A model generated the notes under the pieces. That model was not told the origin of the DNA. It was given only the letters and a program-made list of their open reading frames with translations, and made no database searches. Shown here in pieces: positions 17,455 to 25,638 of a stretch of 53,915 nt of DNA. This DNA comes from an uncultured Peptoniphilus sp. (GTDB lineage Bacteria; Bacillota; Clostridia; Tissierellales; Peptoniphilaceae). The first letter of the stretch is position 1, and each line of letters starts with the position of its first letter. The stretch covers positions 1 through 53,915 of the forward strand of contig NZ_CAMILN010000006.1 in NCBI RefSeq assembly GCF_946222045.1, given 5' to 3'. The translations under genes and the position numbers were made by a program.

Positions 17455-18891
17455 ATGACTAACAATATTGAATTAAACAATAAATCAATAGATGACTTGA
17501 GAAAAATAGCCTTATCCCTTGGTCTTGAAAATTCTGAAAATTATTGTGTTGAAGAGTTAAAAGAGTTTATAGAAACAGGTAAAACTCCTGCTTCTTCACT
17601 AGCTGATAAAGACTTGGATAAACTTAAGGTTTCAGAACTTAGGGAACTGGCGAAGGAATATAAAATAGAAAAATCATATTCCTTAAAAAAATATGAGCTT
17701 ATAAAAGAGATTAAGCTAAGAAAAGAATCAAAAAAAATTGATGAATTAGACTTATCTGATAATGCTGCAGAAACTTTAAAAAAACTTAATGATAAAAATT
17801 ATGTAAGGGGAATACTTGAACTTCACCAGGATGGATATGGTTTTTTAAGAACAATTAACTATCTTCCAAGCGAAGAGGATATCTATGTTTCACCATCACA
17901 GATAAGGAAGTTTAGGCTTAGAAATGGTGATGAAATTCTTGGAATAAAATCTCCACCAAAAGATGAAGAAAATTTCAACGCTCTTTTATACATCAAGTCT
18001 GTCAACAATCTTCATCCTTCAAAAATAATTAATAGACCTTTTTTTGATAACCTAACTCCAATTTATCCAAAGGAAAAGATTAATTTAGAAACTGAAGACA
18101 GGGCTATGAGGATTATTGACCTCTTGGCTCCTGTTGGTTTTGGACAAAGAGGTCTTATTGTTTCACAACCAAAATCAGGTAAGACTACTCTACTTAAAAA
18201 GATTTCAAAATCTATAAATACTAATTATCCAGATCTTCATTTAATAGTCCTGTTAGTAGACGAAAGACCTGAAGAAGTTACAGACATGAAAAGGTCTGTA
18301 AAAGGAGAAGTAGTATATTCTACATTTGATGAAAATCCAAAAAATCATACCAGAGTTGCTGAAATGGTTATTGATAGAGCAAAAAGATTGGTGGAGAATA
18401 AGGAAGACGTAGTTATTTTACTTGATTCTCTTACAAGGCTTTCAAGAGCTTACAATTTAACAACACCAGCTAGTGGTAAAACTCTATCAGGTGGTCTGGA
18501 TCCTCTATCACTTCACAAACCCAAAAGATTTTTCGGGGCAGCAAGAAACATTGAAGAGGGCGGCAGCTTAACCATACTTGCTACTGCTCTTGTTGATACT
18601 GGATCAAGAATGGATGACGTCATCTTTGAAGAATTTAAAGGTACAGGAAATATGGAACTCCATCTAAATCGAAGTCTTTCAGAAAAAAGAATTTTCCCAG
18701 CCATAGATATATTAAAGTCAGGTACAAGGAAAGAAGAACTTTTACTTAGAAATGAAGAGTTGAACTTTAGCTATGGATTTAGAAATAAATTGACTGAAGA
18801 AAATATAGAGGATGTTACTGAAAAGTTTTTAGATTCAATTTCAAAAACAAATAATAATAAGGAATTTATGAAAAAATATTTTGCAAGATAA
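17455..18891 (+). CDS. rho: transcription termination factor Rho
   Basis: Hexameric RNA helicase, 478 residues. The N-terminus has two Rho_N-like helical segments (about 9-34 and 51-78), then the cold-shock-like RNA-binding domain with HQDGYGFLR, then the RecA-type motor with Walker A PKSGKT (239-244), DERPEEV and the catalytic LLDSLTRLSRAYN segment. The N-terminal repeat is an ordinary low-GC variant, not a large insertion. No Shine-Dalgarno-like sequence is seen before the ATG eight bases after glpX, so initiation may rely on coupling. No strong terminator follows. Confidence 0.95.
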   Translation: MTNNIELNNKSIDDLRKIALSLGLENSENYCVEELKEFIETGKTPASSLADKDLDKLKVSELRELAKEYKIEKSYSLKKYELIKEIKLRKESKKIDELDLSDNAAETLKKLNDKNYVRGILELHQDGYGFLRTINYLPSEEDIYVSPSQIRKFRLRNGDEILGIKSPPKDEENFNALLYIKSVNNLHPSKIINRPFFDNLTPIYPKEKINLETEDRAMRIIDLLAPVGFGQRGLIVSQPKSGKTTLLKKISKSINTNYPDLHLIVLLVDERPEEVTDMKRSVKGEVVYSTFDENPKNHTRVAEMVIDRAKRLVENKEDVVILLDSLTRLSRAYNLTTPASGKTLSGGLDPLSLHKPKRFFGAARNIEEGGSLTILATALVDTGSRMDDVIFEEFKGTGNMELHLNRSLSEKRIFPAIDILKSGTRKEELLLRNEELNFSYGFRNKLTEENIEDVTEKFLDSISKTNNNKEFMKKYFAR

Positions 18892-18959
18892 GATTTCAAA
18901 TAATAAAATCTTGATAAATTAAGCTCAATATTATATAATAATTAAGCAAATAGTTATGT

Positions 18960-18988
18960 TTGCACTAGAGTGAAAATTGTGTTATAAT
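18960..18988 (+). promoter_or_regulatory. promoter of rpmE
   Basis: TTGCAC (18960-18965) and TATAAT (18983-18988) with a 17-base spacer, a strong sigma-A promoter 41 bases before the rpmE start. Ribosomal protein L31 therefore has its own transcript as well as any read-through from rho. Confidence 0.75.
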
Positions 18989-19029
18989 ATAAAAATTGAG
19001 TTATAAAATAAGTTTAAGGGGGCTATACA

Positions 19030-19233
19030 ATGAAAAAAGGAATTCATCCAGATTATAAAGAAGCTACTGTAACTTGTGCATGTGGCAACACTTTTAAAAC
19101 AGGATCCGTTAAAGAAGATTTAAAAGTTGAAATTTGTTCAGCTTGTCATCCTTTCTTTACAGGAAAGCAAAAACTCTCTGATCACGGCGGAAGAATTGAG
19201 AAATTCAACAGCAGATATAAGAGAAATAAATGA
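19030..19233 (+). CDS. rpmE: 50S ribosomal protein L31
   Basis: L31 of 67 residues, full length. The cysteines in CACGN and ICSACHPF form the zinc site of the C+ type. The gene has its own promoter, AAGGGGG upstream of the ATG, and an intrinsic terminator immediately downstream. Its position after rho is conserved in Firmicutes. Confidence 0.97.
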   Translation: MKKGIHPDYKEATVTCACGNTFKTGSVKEDLKVEICSACHPFFTGKQKLSDHGGRIEKFNSRYKRNK

Positions 19234-19238
19234 CAATG

Positions 19239-19262
19239 AGGTTAGCCTAGCTAACCTTTTTT
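19239..19262 (+). terminator. intrinsic terminator after rpmE
   Basis: AGGTTAGC (19239-19246), a CTA loop, and GCTAACCT (19250-19257) followed by a T-run to 19262. The stem ends just 13 bases before prmC. Confidence 0.85.
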
Positions 19263-19275
19263 ATTACTTAAATTT

Positions 19276-20106
19276 ATGGAAATTAAAGAGGCCTTAATAG
19301 AAGGTAGAAAATATTTAAAAGATTTAGAATATACTGATCCAATATATGAAACAAGACGAATCCTAAGTTTTCTTTTAAATAAAGATTTATCATATCTAGT
19401 GGCTCATGATAGTGAATTGCTAGAATCATTAGTTAGTGAAAGATATTTTGATATTTTAGAAAAAAGAAAAAATGGTATGCCAATCCAATACATTTTAGGC
19501 GAAGAAGATTTTTATGGTAGAAACTTTCAAGTACTTGAAGGTGTTTTAATTCCTAGACAAGATACTGAGTTATCCGTTGAGTTACTATTAAAAATAATAA
19601 GAACTAATAATATTAAGAGTATGTTAGAAATTGGTTGCGGCACAGGGATTGTCAGTATTAGCGTTGACCTTGAAACAAAAGTTGATGTTACTGCTGTTGA
19701 TATAAGTCAAAAGGCAATTGAAAATACTAAAATCAATAAAGAAAAACTAGGATCAACAATAACAGTACTAAAGAGTGACTTGTTTTCAAATATTAAAGAT
19801 AAGTTCGATATAATTTACTCAAATCCTCCTTATATAAAATCTAATGAAATTGAGAAGCTACAGGTCGAGGTAAGAAAGCATGAGCCGAGACTTGCTCTTG
19901 ATGGTGGAAAGGATGGACTTTATTTTTATAAAAAAATAATTGATAAGGCAGCAAATTATTTAAATAATAAAGGGTATTTAATTTTTGAAATTGGACATGA
20001 TGAGGCAAAAGATATATGTGCCCTCATGGAGAATAAGTTTTATGTAGAAGTTTATAAAGATTTAAGTAAATTAGATAGAGTCGTAGTTGGACAGTTAAAG
20101 ATGTAG
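19276..20106 (+). CDS. prmC: release factor glutamine N5-methyltransferase
   Basis: PrmC (HemK) of 276 residues methylates the glutamine of the GGQ motif in release factors. The SAM motif ML EIGCGTG lies at about 117-123 and the catalytic NPPY follows at about 186. The start at 19276 is set by family fit; there is no convincing ribosome site before it and the rpmE terminator lies just upstream, so expression is probably low. It stands 8 bases before prfA, whose product is its substrate. Confidence 0.94.
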   Translation: MEIKEALIEGRKYLKDLEYTDPIYETRRILSFLLNKDLSYLVAHDSELLESLVSERYFDILEKRKNGMPIQYILGEEDFYGRNFQVLEGVLIPRQDTELSVELLLKIIRTNNIKSMLEIGCGTGIVSISVDLETKVDVTAVDISQKAIENTKINKEKLGSTITVLKSDLFSNIKDKFDIIYSNPPYIKSNEIEKLQVEVRKHEPRLALDGGKDGLYFYKKIIDKAANYLNNKGYLIFEIGHDEAKDICALMENKFYVEVYKDLSKLDRVVVGQLKM

Positions 20107-20114
20107 GGGTTATT

Positions 20115-21182
20115 ATGTACGAAAAACTTTCGGTATTTGAAGATAGATTGATAGAATTAGAAAAAGATCTTAGCAACGTCGATATTATAAATAACTCTAA
20201 ACTTTACCAACAAAAAGCTATTGAACACGCTGAGATAGAGCCTATTGTTGGTAAATATAGATTGTATAAAGAAACTTTGAATATATTAAATGAGAATAAA
20301 GAGTTAATAAAAGAAAAATTAGACGACGATTTTAAAGATCTTGTAAGAGAGGAAATAAACGAAGGAAATAAAAAAATTGAAGAACTTGAAAATGAATTAA
20401 AAATTCTTTTGATTCCTAAGGATAAAAATGACAGCAAGAATGTAATGGTAGAAATACGTGCTGGCGCAGGTGGAGATGAAGCTGCTCTATTTGCAGGAGT
20501 TCTTTATAGACAATATGTGAGATATGCTGAAAGATGTGGCTTTAGAGTCGAAACTATATCATCAAATGAAATTGGAATTGGTGGATATAAAGAAATTGTC
20601 TTTATGATAATTGGAAATGGAGCCTATTCAAGACTAAAATATGAATCTGGTGTTCATAGGGTGCAAAGAGTTCCTGAAACTGAAAGTGGAGGAAGAATTC
20701 ATACTTCCACAGCTACTGTTGCAGTACTACCTGAAGCTGAAGATGTTGATATTGAAATTGATCCCACAGAAATCAAGTTTGACGTGTTTCGAGCGTCAGG
20801 AAATGGTGGTCAATGTGTAAACACAACAGATTCAGCTGTAAGACTTACACATATTCCTACAGGAATAGTTATTTCATGCCAGGATGAAAAATCCCAACTA
20901 AGAAATAAAGAAAAGGCCATGAAACTTTTAAGATCTAAGCTTTATGATTTGAAGTTGCAAGAGCAAAACGAAAAAGAGTCTATGGAAAGATCGTCACAAA
21001 TTGGAACAGGGGATAGGTCTGAAAGGATAAGGACATATAATTATCCTCAAGGTAGAGTTACTGACCACAGAATTAATTTAACATCACACAGAATTAATGA
21101 AATAAATGATGGAGACCTTGATGAAATAATTGATGCACTTATTACCTATGACCAAACACAGAAATTAGAAAATATTTCTTAA
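20115..21182 (+). CDS. prfA: peptide chain release factor 1
   Basis: RF1 of 355 residues. The GGQ motif that enters the peptidyl-transferase centre is at 231-233. The stop-codon specificity motif reads P-E-T in VPETESGGRIHTS, the RF1-type loop (P-x-T) that reads UAA and UAG. AGGGG precedes the ATG. It follows prmC, as in many bacteria. Sequence is complete and of normal length. Confidence 0.97.
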   Translation: MYEKLSVFEDRLIELEKDLSNVDIINNSKLYQQKAIEHAEIEPIVGKYRLYKETLNILNENKELIKEKLDDDFKDLVREEINEGNKKIEELENELKILLIPKDKNDSKNVMVEIRAGAGGDEAALFAGVLYRQYVRYAERCGFRVETISSNEIGIGGYKEIVFMIIGNGAYSRLKYESGVHRVQRVPETESGGRIHTSTATVAVLPEAEDVDIEIDPTEIKFDVFRASGNGGQCVNTTDSAVRLTHIPTGIVISCQDEKSQLRNKEKAMKLLRSKLYDLKLQEQNEKESMERSSQIGTGDRSERIRTYNYPQGRVTDHRINLTSHRINEINDGDLDEIIDALITYDQTQKLENIS

Positions 21183-21221
21183 AACAAATAAGATTTTTTT
21201 AGTATATTTTTAATACACTGT

Positions 21222-21250
21222 TTGATTTTTCATTAATAATATTCTATAAT
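21222..21250 (+). promoter_or_regulatory. promoter of the rubrerythrin gene
   Basis: TTGATT (21222-21227) and a perfect TATAAT (21245-21250), 17 bases apart. The transcript would have a short leader carrying GGGGGG before the ATG. Confidence 0.75.
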
Positions 21251-21293
21251 GATTATGGTAGTTTTATTATTAAATTTTATGGGGGGTAATATT

Positions 21294-21836
21294 ATGAATC
21301 AAATGACAAGTGACAACTTAAGATCAGCATTCGGCGGAGAATCTCAAGCTCGTACTAGATACAACATCTGGGGCGACGTAGCTGAAAAAGATGGTTTCAA
21401 AAATGTAAAAAGACTTTTTGATGCAACTTCTGATGCAGAAAAAATTCACGCTACACTTCACTTCAAGGCTCTAAAAGATGTTTCAGGAGATTTTCCTGTA
21501 ACATCAATGGCAGGATTTGGAATCAACTCAACTTCTGAAAACCTTGAAGCAGCAAGAGGCGGAGAAATTTTTGAATCAACTCAAATGTATCCTGCTTTTA
21601 TCGCAGTTGCAGAAATGCAAGGCGAAAAAGAAGCTGTTAGAGCAATGAAATATGCTACAGCAGCTGAAGAAGTTCATGCTAAGAGATATGAAACAGCTAA
21701 AGAAGCTGTTGATGCTGGAAAAGATTTAGATGTTGAAAACATCTACCTATGCCCAGTATGTGGATATATTACTTTTGAAGAAGAAGATAAATGTCCAATC
21801 TGTGGATGCGCAGGAAGCAAATTTGTTGCTTATTAA
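21294..21836 (+). CDS. rubrerythrin
   Basis: Rubrerythrin of 180 residues, a diiron peroxidase that reduces hydrogen peroxide in anaerobes. An N-terminal four-helix domain has the ExxR/ExxH-type iron ligands (GGESQARTRY, AEKIHATLH, AAEEVHAKRY) and the C-terminal rubredoxin domain has CPVC and CPIC pairs for a single iron. The start is ATG 21294 behind GGGGGGTAA; an in-frame ATG at 21249 would start inside the promoter and is rejected. It has its own promoter and terminator, and its smooth codon use suggests high expression. Confidence 0.95.
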   Translation: MNQMTSDNLRSAFGGESQARTRYNIWGDVAEKDGFKNVKRLFDATSDAEKIHATLHFKALKDVSGDFPVTSMAGFGINSTSENLEAARGGEIFESTQMYPAFIAVAEMQGEKEAVRAMKYATAAEEVHAKRYETAKEAVDAGKDLDVENIYLCPVCGYITFEEEDKCPICGCAGSKFVAY

Positions 21837-21851
21837 TTTTTGTTAAAAAAG

Positions 21852-21880
21852 TCTCCTCATTTTAAATGGGGAGATTTTTT
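21852..21880 (+). terminator. intrinsic terminator after rubrerythrin
   Basis: A 9-bp stem with one G-U pair, TCTCCTCAT (21852-21860) and ATGGGGAGA (21866-21874), a TTTAA loop, then six T residues. Confidence 0.9.
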
Positions 21881-21937
21881 GTATTATATTAATTATTAGA
21901 CTTCAGAAAAAATAAATGTCATAAACCAAAGTATTTA

Positions 21938-21966
21938 TTGCTAATTTTCTGTGCTTGTGTTATACT
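21938..21966 (+). promoter_or_regulatory. promoter of the rpsB-tsf cluster
   Basis: TTGCTA (21938-21943) and TATACT (21961-21966) with a 17-base spacer. The leader to rpsB would be about 113 bases. Confidence 0.65.
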
Positions 21967-21972
21967 TTTATC

Positions 21973-22085
21973 CGGTAAGAAATGCACATATGAAATACAC
22001 ACATTTTCTGATGTCTTTGGAGTTGCCAATTTGGTCCCGATGACAAAAGATGAAAATGGAGGAAAAAAACACGGAGGTGGCTTAA
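21973..22085 (+). promoter_or_regulatory. rpsB 5' leader
   Basis: About 113 bases between the predicted transcription start and the rpsB ATG, with a purine-rich end holding GGAGG (22060s) and GGAGGTGG near 22074-22081 as the ribosome site. Ribosomal protein S2 leaders are often autoregulated in bacteria, but I cannot match this one to a known class and see only short weak stems. Confidence 0.35.
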
Positions 22086-22859
22086 ATGTCAGTAATTTCA
22101 ATGAAAAGCTTATTAGAAGCAGGTGTACACTTTGGACACCAAACTAGAAGATGGAACCCTAAAATGAAGAGATTTATATTTACCGAAAGAAACGGTATTT
22201 ATATAATCGACCTTCAAAAAACAGTTAAAAAAGTAGAAGAAGCTTACGATTTTGTAAGAGAAATTGCAGCTAACGGTGGAGAAGTTCTTTTTGTAGGTAC
22301 AAAAAAACAAGCTCAAGATGCAATTGAAAAAGAAGCTACTAAATGCGGTATGCCATACATTAACCAAAGATGGTTAGGTGGTCTTTTAACTAACTACAAG
22401 ACTATAAAAAATAGAATTGACAGACTTTATAAATTATATGAAATGGAAGAAAATGGAACTTTCGATGTTCTTCCTAAAAAAGAAGTTTCTCAATTACTTC
22501 ACGAAAGAGAAAAACTTGAAAAATTCCTTGGCGGAATTAAAGAAATGAAGGGTATGCCTCAAGCACTATTTGTAGTAGACCCTAAAAAAGAAAATATTGC
22601 AGTAAAAGAAGCACATATTTTAGGAATTCCTGTAATCGGTATTGTTGATACAAACTGTGATCCTGATGAAGTTAATATTCCAATTCCAGGAAACGATGAT
22701 GCTATTAGAGCAGTTAAACTAATTACAGAAACAATTGCTAATGCAGTTATCGAAGGAAAACAAGGCAGTCAAATAGAAGATACAGATTATGATGAATCCA
22801 CTCAAGAAGTTTCTGAAGAAGAAGCAGTTGAGGATGAAAAGTCAGCTATAGAAGAGTAA
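22086..22859 (+). CDS. rpsB: 30S ribosomal protein S2
   Basis: S2 of 257 residues. Conserved segments are LLEAGVHFGHQTRRWNPKM near the N-terminus, NQRWLGGLLTN, and the IPVIGIVDTNCDP stretch. The C-terminus ends in a long acidic tail (about 225-257), common in Firmicutes. GGAGGTGG precedes the ATG. A hairpin with a T-run lies between it and tsf. Confidence 0.98.
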   Translation: MSVISMKSLLEAGVHFGHQTRRWNPKMKRFIFTERNGIYIIDLQKTVKKVEEAYDFVREIAANGGEVLFVGTKKQAQDAIEKEATKCGMPYINQRWLGGLLTNYKTIKNRIDRLYKLYEMEENGTFDVLPKKEVSQLLHEREKLEKFLGGIKEMKGMPQALFVVDPKKENIAVKEAHILGIPVIGIVDTNCDPDEVNIPIPGNDDAIRAVKLITETIANAVIEGKQGSQIEDTDYDESTQEVSEEEAVEDEKSAIEE

Positions 22860-22868
22860 AGATATTTC

Positions 22869-22906
22869 GAGAGTTCTAAAGTAATCCTTTAAAACTCTCT
22901 TTTTTT
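22869..22906 (+). terminator. attenuating hairpin between rpsB and tsf
   Basis: Outer stem GAGAGTT (22869-22875) with AACTCTC (22893-22899), inner stem AAAG (22878-22881) with CTTT (22887-22890), then a run of seven T. It should end a share of the transcripts after rpsB, adjusting the S2 to EF-Ts ratio. Confidence 0.75.
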
Positions 22907-22930
22907 AAAATAAATAAGGAGTGAATTAAA

Positions 22931-23575
22931 ATGGCTATTACAGCAGCAATGGTTAAAGAATTAAGAGAAAAATCAGGCGCAGGTATGATGGACTGCAAGA
23001 AGGCACTAACAGAAACAAATGGCGATATGGACAAGGCAGTGGACTTTCTAAGAGAAAAAGGATTAGCTTCTGTTGCTAAAAAATCTTCAAGAATAGCTTC
23101 TGAAGGTATTGTTGAATCTTATGTTCACGGTGGAAGGATTGGTGTTTTAGTTGAAGTAAACTCAGAAACTGACTTCGTAGCTAAAAACGAAGAATTCCAA
23201 AACTTTGTTAAAGATATTGCTATGCAAATCGCAGCAGTTGCTCCTAAATATGTTAGTCGTGAAGAAGTTCCTGCTGAGGAAGTTGAACACGAAAAAAATG
23301 TTTTAACTGAACAAGCAAGAAGTGAAAACAAACCTGAACATATAATAGAAAAAATGGTTGAAGGAAGACTTGAAAAATTCTATGAAGAAATTTGTCTACT
23401 TGACCAAGACTTCATTAAAGATTCAGACAAGAAAATTAGAGACATTCTTAATGATTTAATTGCTAAGATTGGCGAAAACATTAAAATTAGAAGATTTGTT
23501 AGATTTGAAGTTGGCGAAGGTCTTGAAAAGAGAGAAGAAGACTTTGCAGCAGAAGTAGCAAAACAAATAGGATAA
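22931..23575 (+). CDS. tsf: elongation factor Ts
   Basis: EF-Ts of 214 residues, the nucleotide exchange factor of EF-Tu. The N-terminal UBA-like domain has VKELREKSGAGMMDCKKAL and the core contains the conserved TDFVAKNEEF segment. It is of the shorter Firmicutes type. AAGGAG precedes the ATG. The pyrH gene follows closely. Confidence 0.97.
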   Translation: MAITAAMVKELREKSGAGMMDCKKALTETNGDMDKAVDFLREKGLASVAKKSSRIASEGIVESYVHGGRIGVLVEVNSETDFVAKNEEFQNFVKDIAMQIAAVAPKYVSREEVPAEEVEHEKNVLTEQARSENKPEHIIEKMVEGRLEKFYEEICLLDQDFIKDSDKKIRDILNDLIAKIGENIKIRRFVRFEVGEGLEKREEDFAAEVAKQIG

Positions 23576-23591
23576 CAAATTGGAGGAGTAA

Positions 23592-24296
23592 ATGCCAAAA
23601 TATAAGAGAATTGTTTTAAAACTCAGCGGAGAAGCATTAGCAGGTTCAAATACAGTTGGGATTGACATAGATTATGTCAACTTAATAGCTAAGCAAGTTA
23701 AGAAGATTTATGACTCAGGAGTAGAAACTGGTATTGTTGTAGGTGGCGGAAACTTTTGGAGAGGACGTGACGAAAACAACATAGACCGTGCTACATCTGA
23801 CTATATGGGAATGCTTGGTACTGTAATGAATGCTTTGGCACTTCAAGATTCTTTAGAAAAATTAGGCGTTATTACTCGTGTGCAAACTGCTATTGAAATG
23901 AAGCAAGTTGCTGAACCCTATATAAGAAGAAGAGCTATTAGGCACTTGGAAAAGGGCCGTGTAGTTATTTTTTCAGCAGGTGTTGGAAATCCATATTTCT
24001 CAACTGATACCGCAGCAGCACTTAGAGCAGCTGAAATAGATGCTGATGTCATTCTTTTAGCCAAAAAGGGAGTAGATGGAATATATGATTCGGATCCTAA
24101 TATTAATCCTGATGCTAAAAAGTTTGATAATCTAACTTATAGGGAAATTTTAAATAAAAACTTAAAAATTATGGACGGCACAGCTACTACACTTTGCATG
24201 GACAACAATATTCCACTTCAAGTATTTGGAATAGATGAAGAAGATGCAATGTATAGGGTGGTATGTGGCGAAGACATTGGTACAAATGTTAAATAG
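23592..24296 (+). CDS. pyrH: UMP kinase
   Basis: Bacterial hexameric UMP kinase, 234 residues, phosphorylating UMP to UDP. The N-terminal ILKLSGEAL-type strand reads IVLKLSGEALAG, followed by GGGNFWRG, and the C-terminal half carries AKKGVDGIYDSDP. GGAGG precedes the ATG. Place between tsf and frr is the standard order. Confidence 0.97.
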   Translation: MPKYKRIVLKLSGEALAGSNTVGIDIDYVNLIAKQVKKIYDSGVETGIVVGGGNFWRGRDENNIDRATSDYMGMLGTVMNALALQDSLEKLGVITRVQTAIEMKQVAEPYIRRRAIRHLEKGRVVIFSAGVGNPYFSTDTAAALRAAEIDADVILLAKKGVDGIYDSDPNINPDAKKFDNLTYREILNKNLKIMDGTATTLCMDNNIPLQVFGIDEEDAMYRVVCGEDIGTNVK

Positions 24297-24307
24297 GAGG
24301 ATATATT

Positions 24308-24865
24308 ATGATATCTGATCTTAAAAAAAATATTGAGTCAAGAATGTCAAAATCTGTTGACTCACTTACTGAATCACTTCAGTCTATAAGGGCAGGACGT
24401 GCTAATACAAGTTTACTTGACAAGATTTACGTTGATTATTATGGACAGCAATCTCCACTTAATCAAGTTGCTAGTCTTTCTGCACCAGAGGCAAGGCTAC
24501 TTGCTATTCAACCTTGGGATGCTACTTTAATTCCTGAAATTGAAAAAGCAATACAAAAGTCTGATTTGGGAATAACTCCTTCAAATGATGGAAAGATTAT
24601 TAGACTTGTTATACCTCAACTAACTGAAGAAAGAAGAAAAGATCTTACAAAGTTGGTTGGAAAGTATGCTGAAGAAGCAAAAGTTTCTATCAGAAACATA
24701 AGAAGAGATGCTATGGAAGATATTAAAAAAGCTGAAAAAGCTAAAGAAATATCTGAAGATGATAGAAAAACTTATGAAGAAGATATTCAAAAGTTAACTG
24801 ATAAATATATTAAAGACATCGATGGTGTAGCAGAAGAAAAAGAAAAAGAACTTATGGAAATTTAA
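24308..24865 (+). CDS. frr: ribosome recycling factor
   Basis: RRF of 185 residues, splitting post-termination ribosomes together with EF-G. It shows IRAGRANTSLLDKI near the N-terminus, the hinge region, and PQLTEERRKDL and the RNIRRDAM segment of the long-helix domain. TAGGAGG precedes the ATG. A strong terminator follows. Confidence 0.97.
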   Translation: MISDLKKNIESRMSKSVDSLTESLQSIRAGRANTSLLDKIYVDYYGQQSPLNQVASLSAPEARLLAIQPWDATLIPEIEKAIQKSDLGITPSNDGKIIRLVIPQLTEERRKDLTKLVGKYAEEAKVSIRNIRRDAMEDIKKAEKAKEISEDDRKTYEEDIQKLTDKYIKDIDGVAEEKEKELMEI

Positions 24866-24870
24866 TTTTT

Positions 24871-24900
24871 AGCCTTAGATTATTCTAAGGCTCTTTTTTT
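24871..24900 (+). terminator. intrinsic terminator after frr
   Basis: A perfect 9-bp stem AGCCTTAGA (24871-24879) and TCTAAGGCT (24884-24892), TTAT loop, then C and seven T residues. No obvious promoter precedes uppS, so read-through must feed the genes downstream. Confidence 0.88.
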
Positions 24901-24910
24901 AAGGAGTTTT

Positions 24911-25636
24911 ATGAATTATTACGATAAATTAGATTTAGAAAATATTCCCAAACACGTAGGCATAATAATGGATGGAAATGGAAGATGGGCAAAGAAAAGA
25001 AAAATGCCAAGAACTTTTGGACATAGAGAAGGGACACAAAGGGTAATCGAAATTGTAGAAGCAGCCTATAAAATCAATATTAAATCTTTAACTCTTTATG
25101 CCTTCTCTACTGAAAACTGGAAGAGACCTGATGAAGAAATTTCTAAGTTAATGGATTTACTTGCCTACTATATTAAAAATCAACTTGAAAAAATTAAAAA
25201 AAATAATATCAGAATAAATGTCTTAGGAGATTATAAAGCCTTTCCTGATAAGATAGTTAGACTAATAGAGACTGCATTGCAGGAAACTAAATCAAATGAT
25301 AAAATGATATTAAATATTGGTCTAAATTATGGGGGTCAAAGTGAAATAGTTAGAGCTAGCAAAATGATTTGTGAAGATGTTATTGCTGGTAAGCTATCTC
25401 TTGGAGATATTGATACAGAATCTTTTAAGGATTATTTATACACGAGAGGACAAGAAGAACTGGACCTACTTATAAGACCAAGTGGCGAGCTTAGAGTTTC
25501 TAATTTTTTACTATATCAACTAGCCTATAGCGAGTTTTATTTTTCTAATATATTGTGGCCAGACTTTCATGAAGAGGAATTCTATAAGGCCATTTATGAT
25601 TTTCAAAAAAGAAATAGGAGATACGGAGGATTATAA
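24911..25636 (+). CDS. uppS: undecaprenyl diphosphate synthase
   Basis: cis-prenyltransferase of 241 residues making the C55 lipid carrier for cell-wall synthesis. It has HVGIIMDGNGRWAKKR with the catalytic aspartate, FSTENWKRP, and a C-terminal LLIRPSGELRVSNF segment. In the last motif the usual TSGEQR is PSGELR here, a variant I regard as tolerated. AAGGAG precedes the ATG, and the frr terminator sits just upstream. Confidence 0.94.
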   Translation: MNYYDKLDLENIPKHVGIIMDGNGRWAKKRKMPRTFGHREGTQRVIEIVEAAYKINIKSLTLYAFSTENWKRPDEEISKLMDLLAYYIKNQLEKIKKNNIRINVLGDYKAFPDKIVRLIETALQETKSNDKMILNIGLNYGGQSEIVRASKMICEDVIAGKLSLGDIDTESFKDYLYTRGQEELDLLIRPSGELRVSNFLLYQLAYSEFYFSNILWPDFHEEEFYKAIYDFQKRNRRYGGL

Positions 25637-25638
25637 TC

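Noticed and set aside
18890..18923. Stem AAGATTT/AAATCTT after rho as a terminator
   Set aside because: Only seven AT-rich pairs and no T-run; too weak to call.
21938..22147. 69-codon plus-strand open frame before rpsB
   Set aside because: It starts inside the rpsB promoter, overlaps the rpsB start and has no ribosome site.
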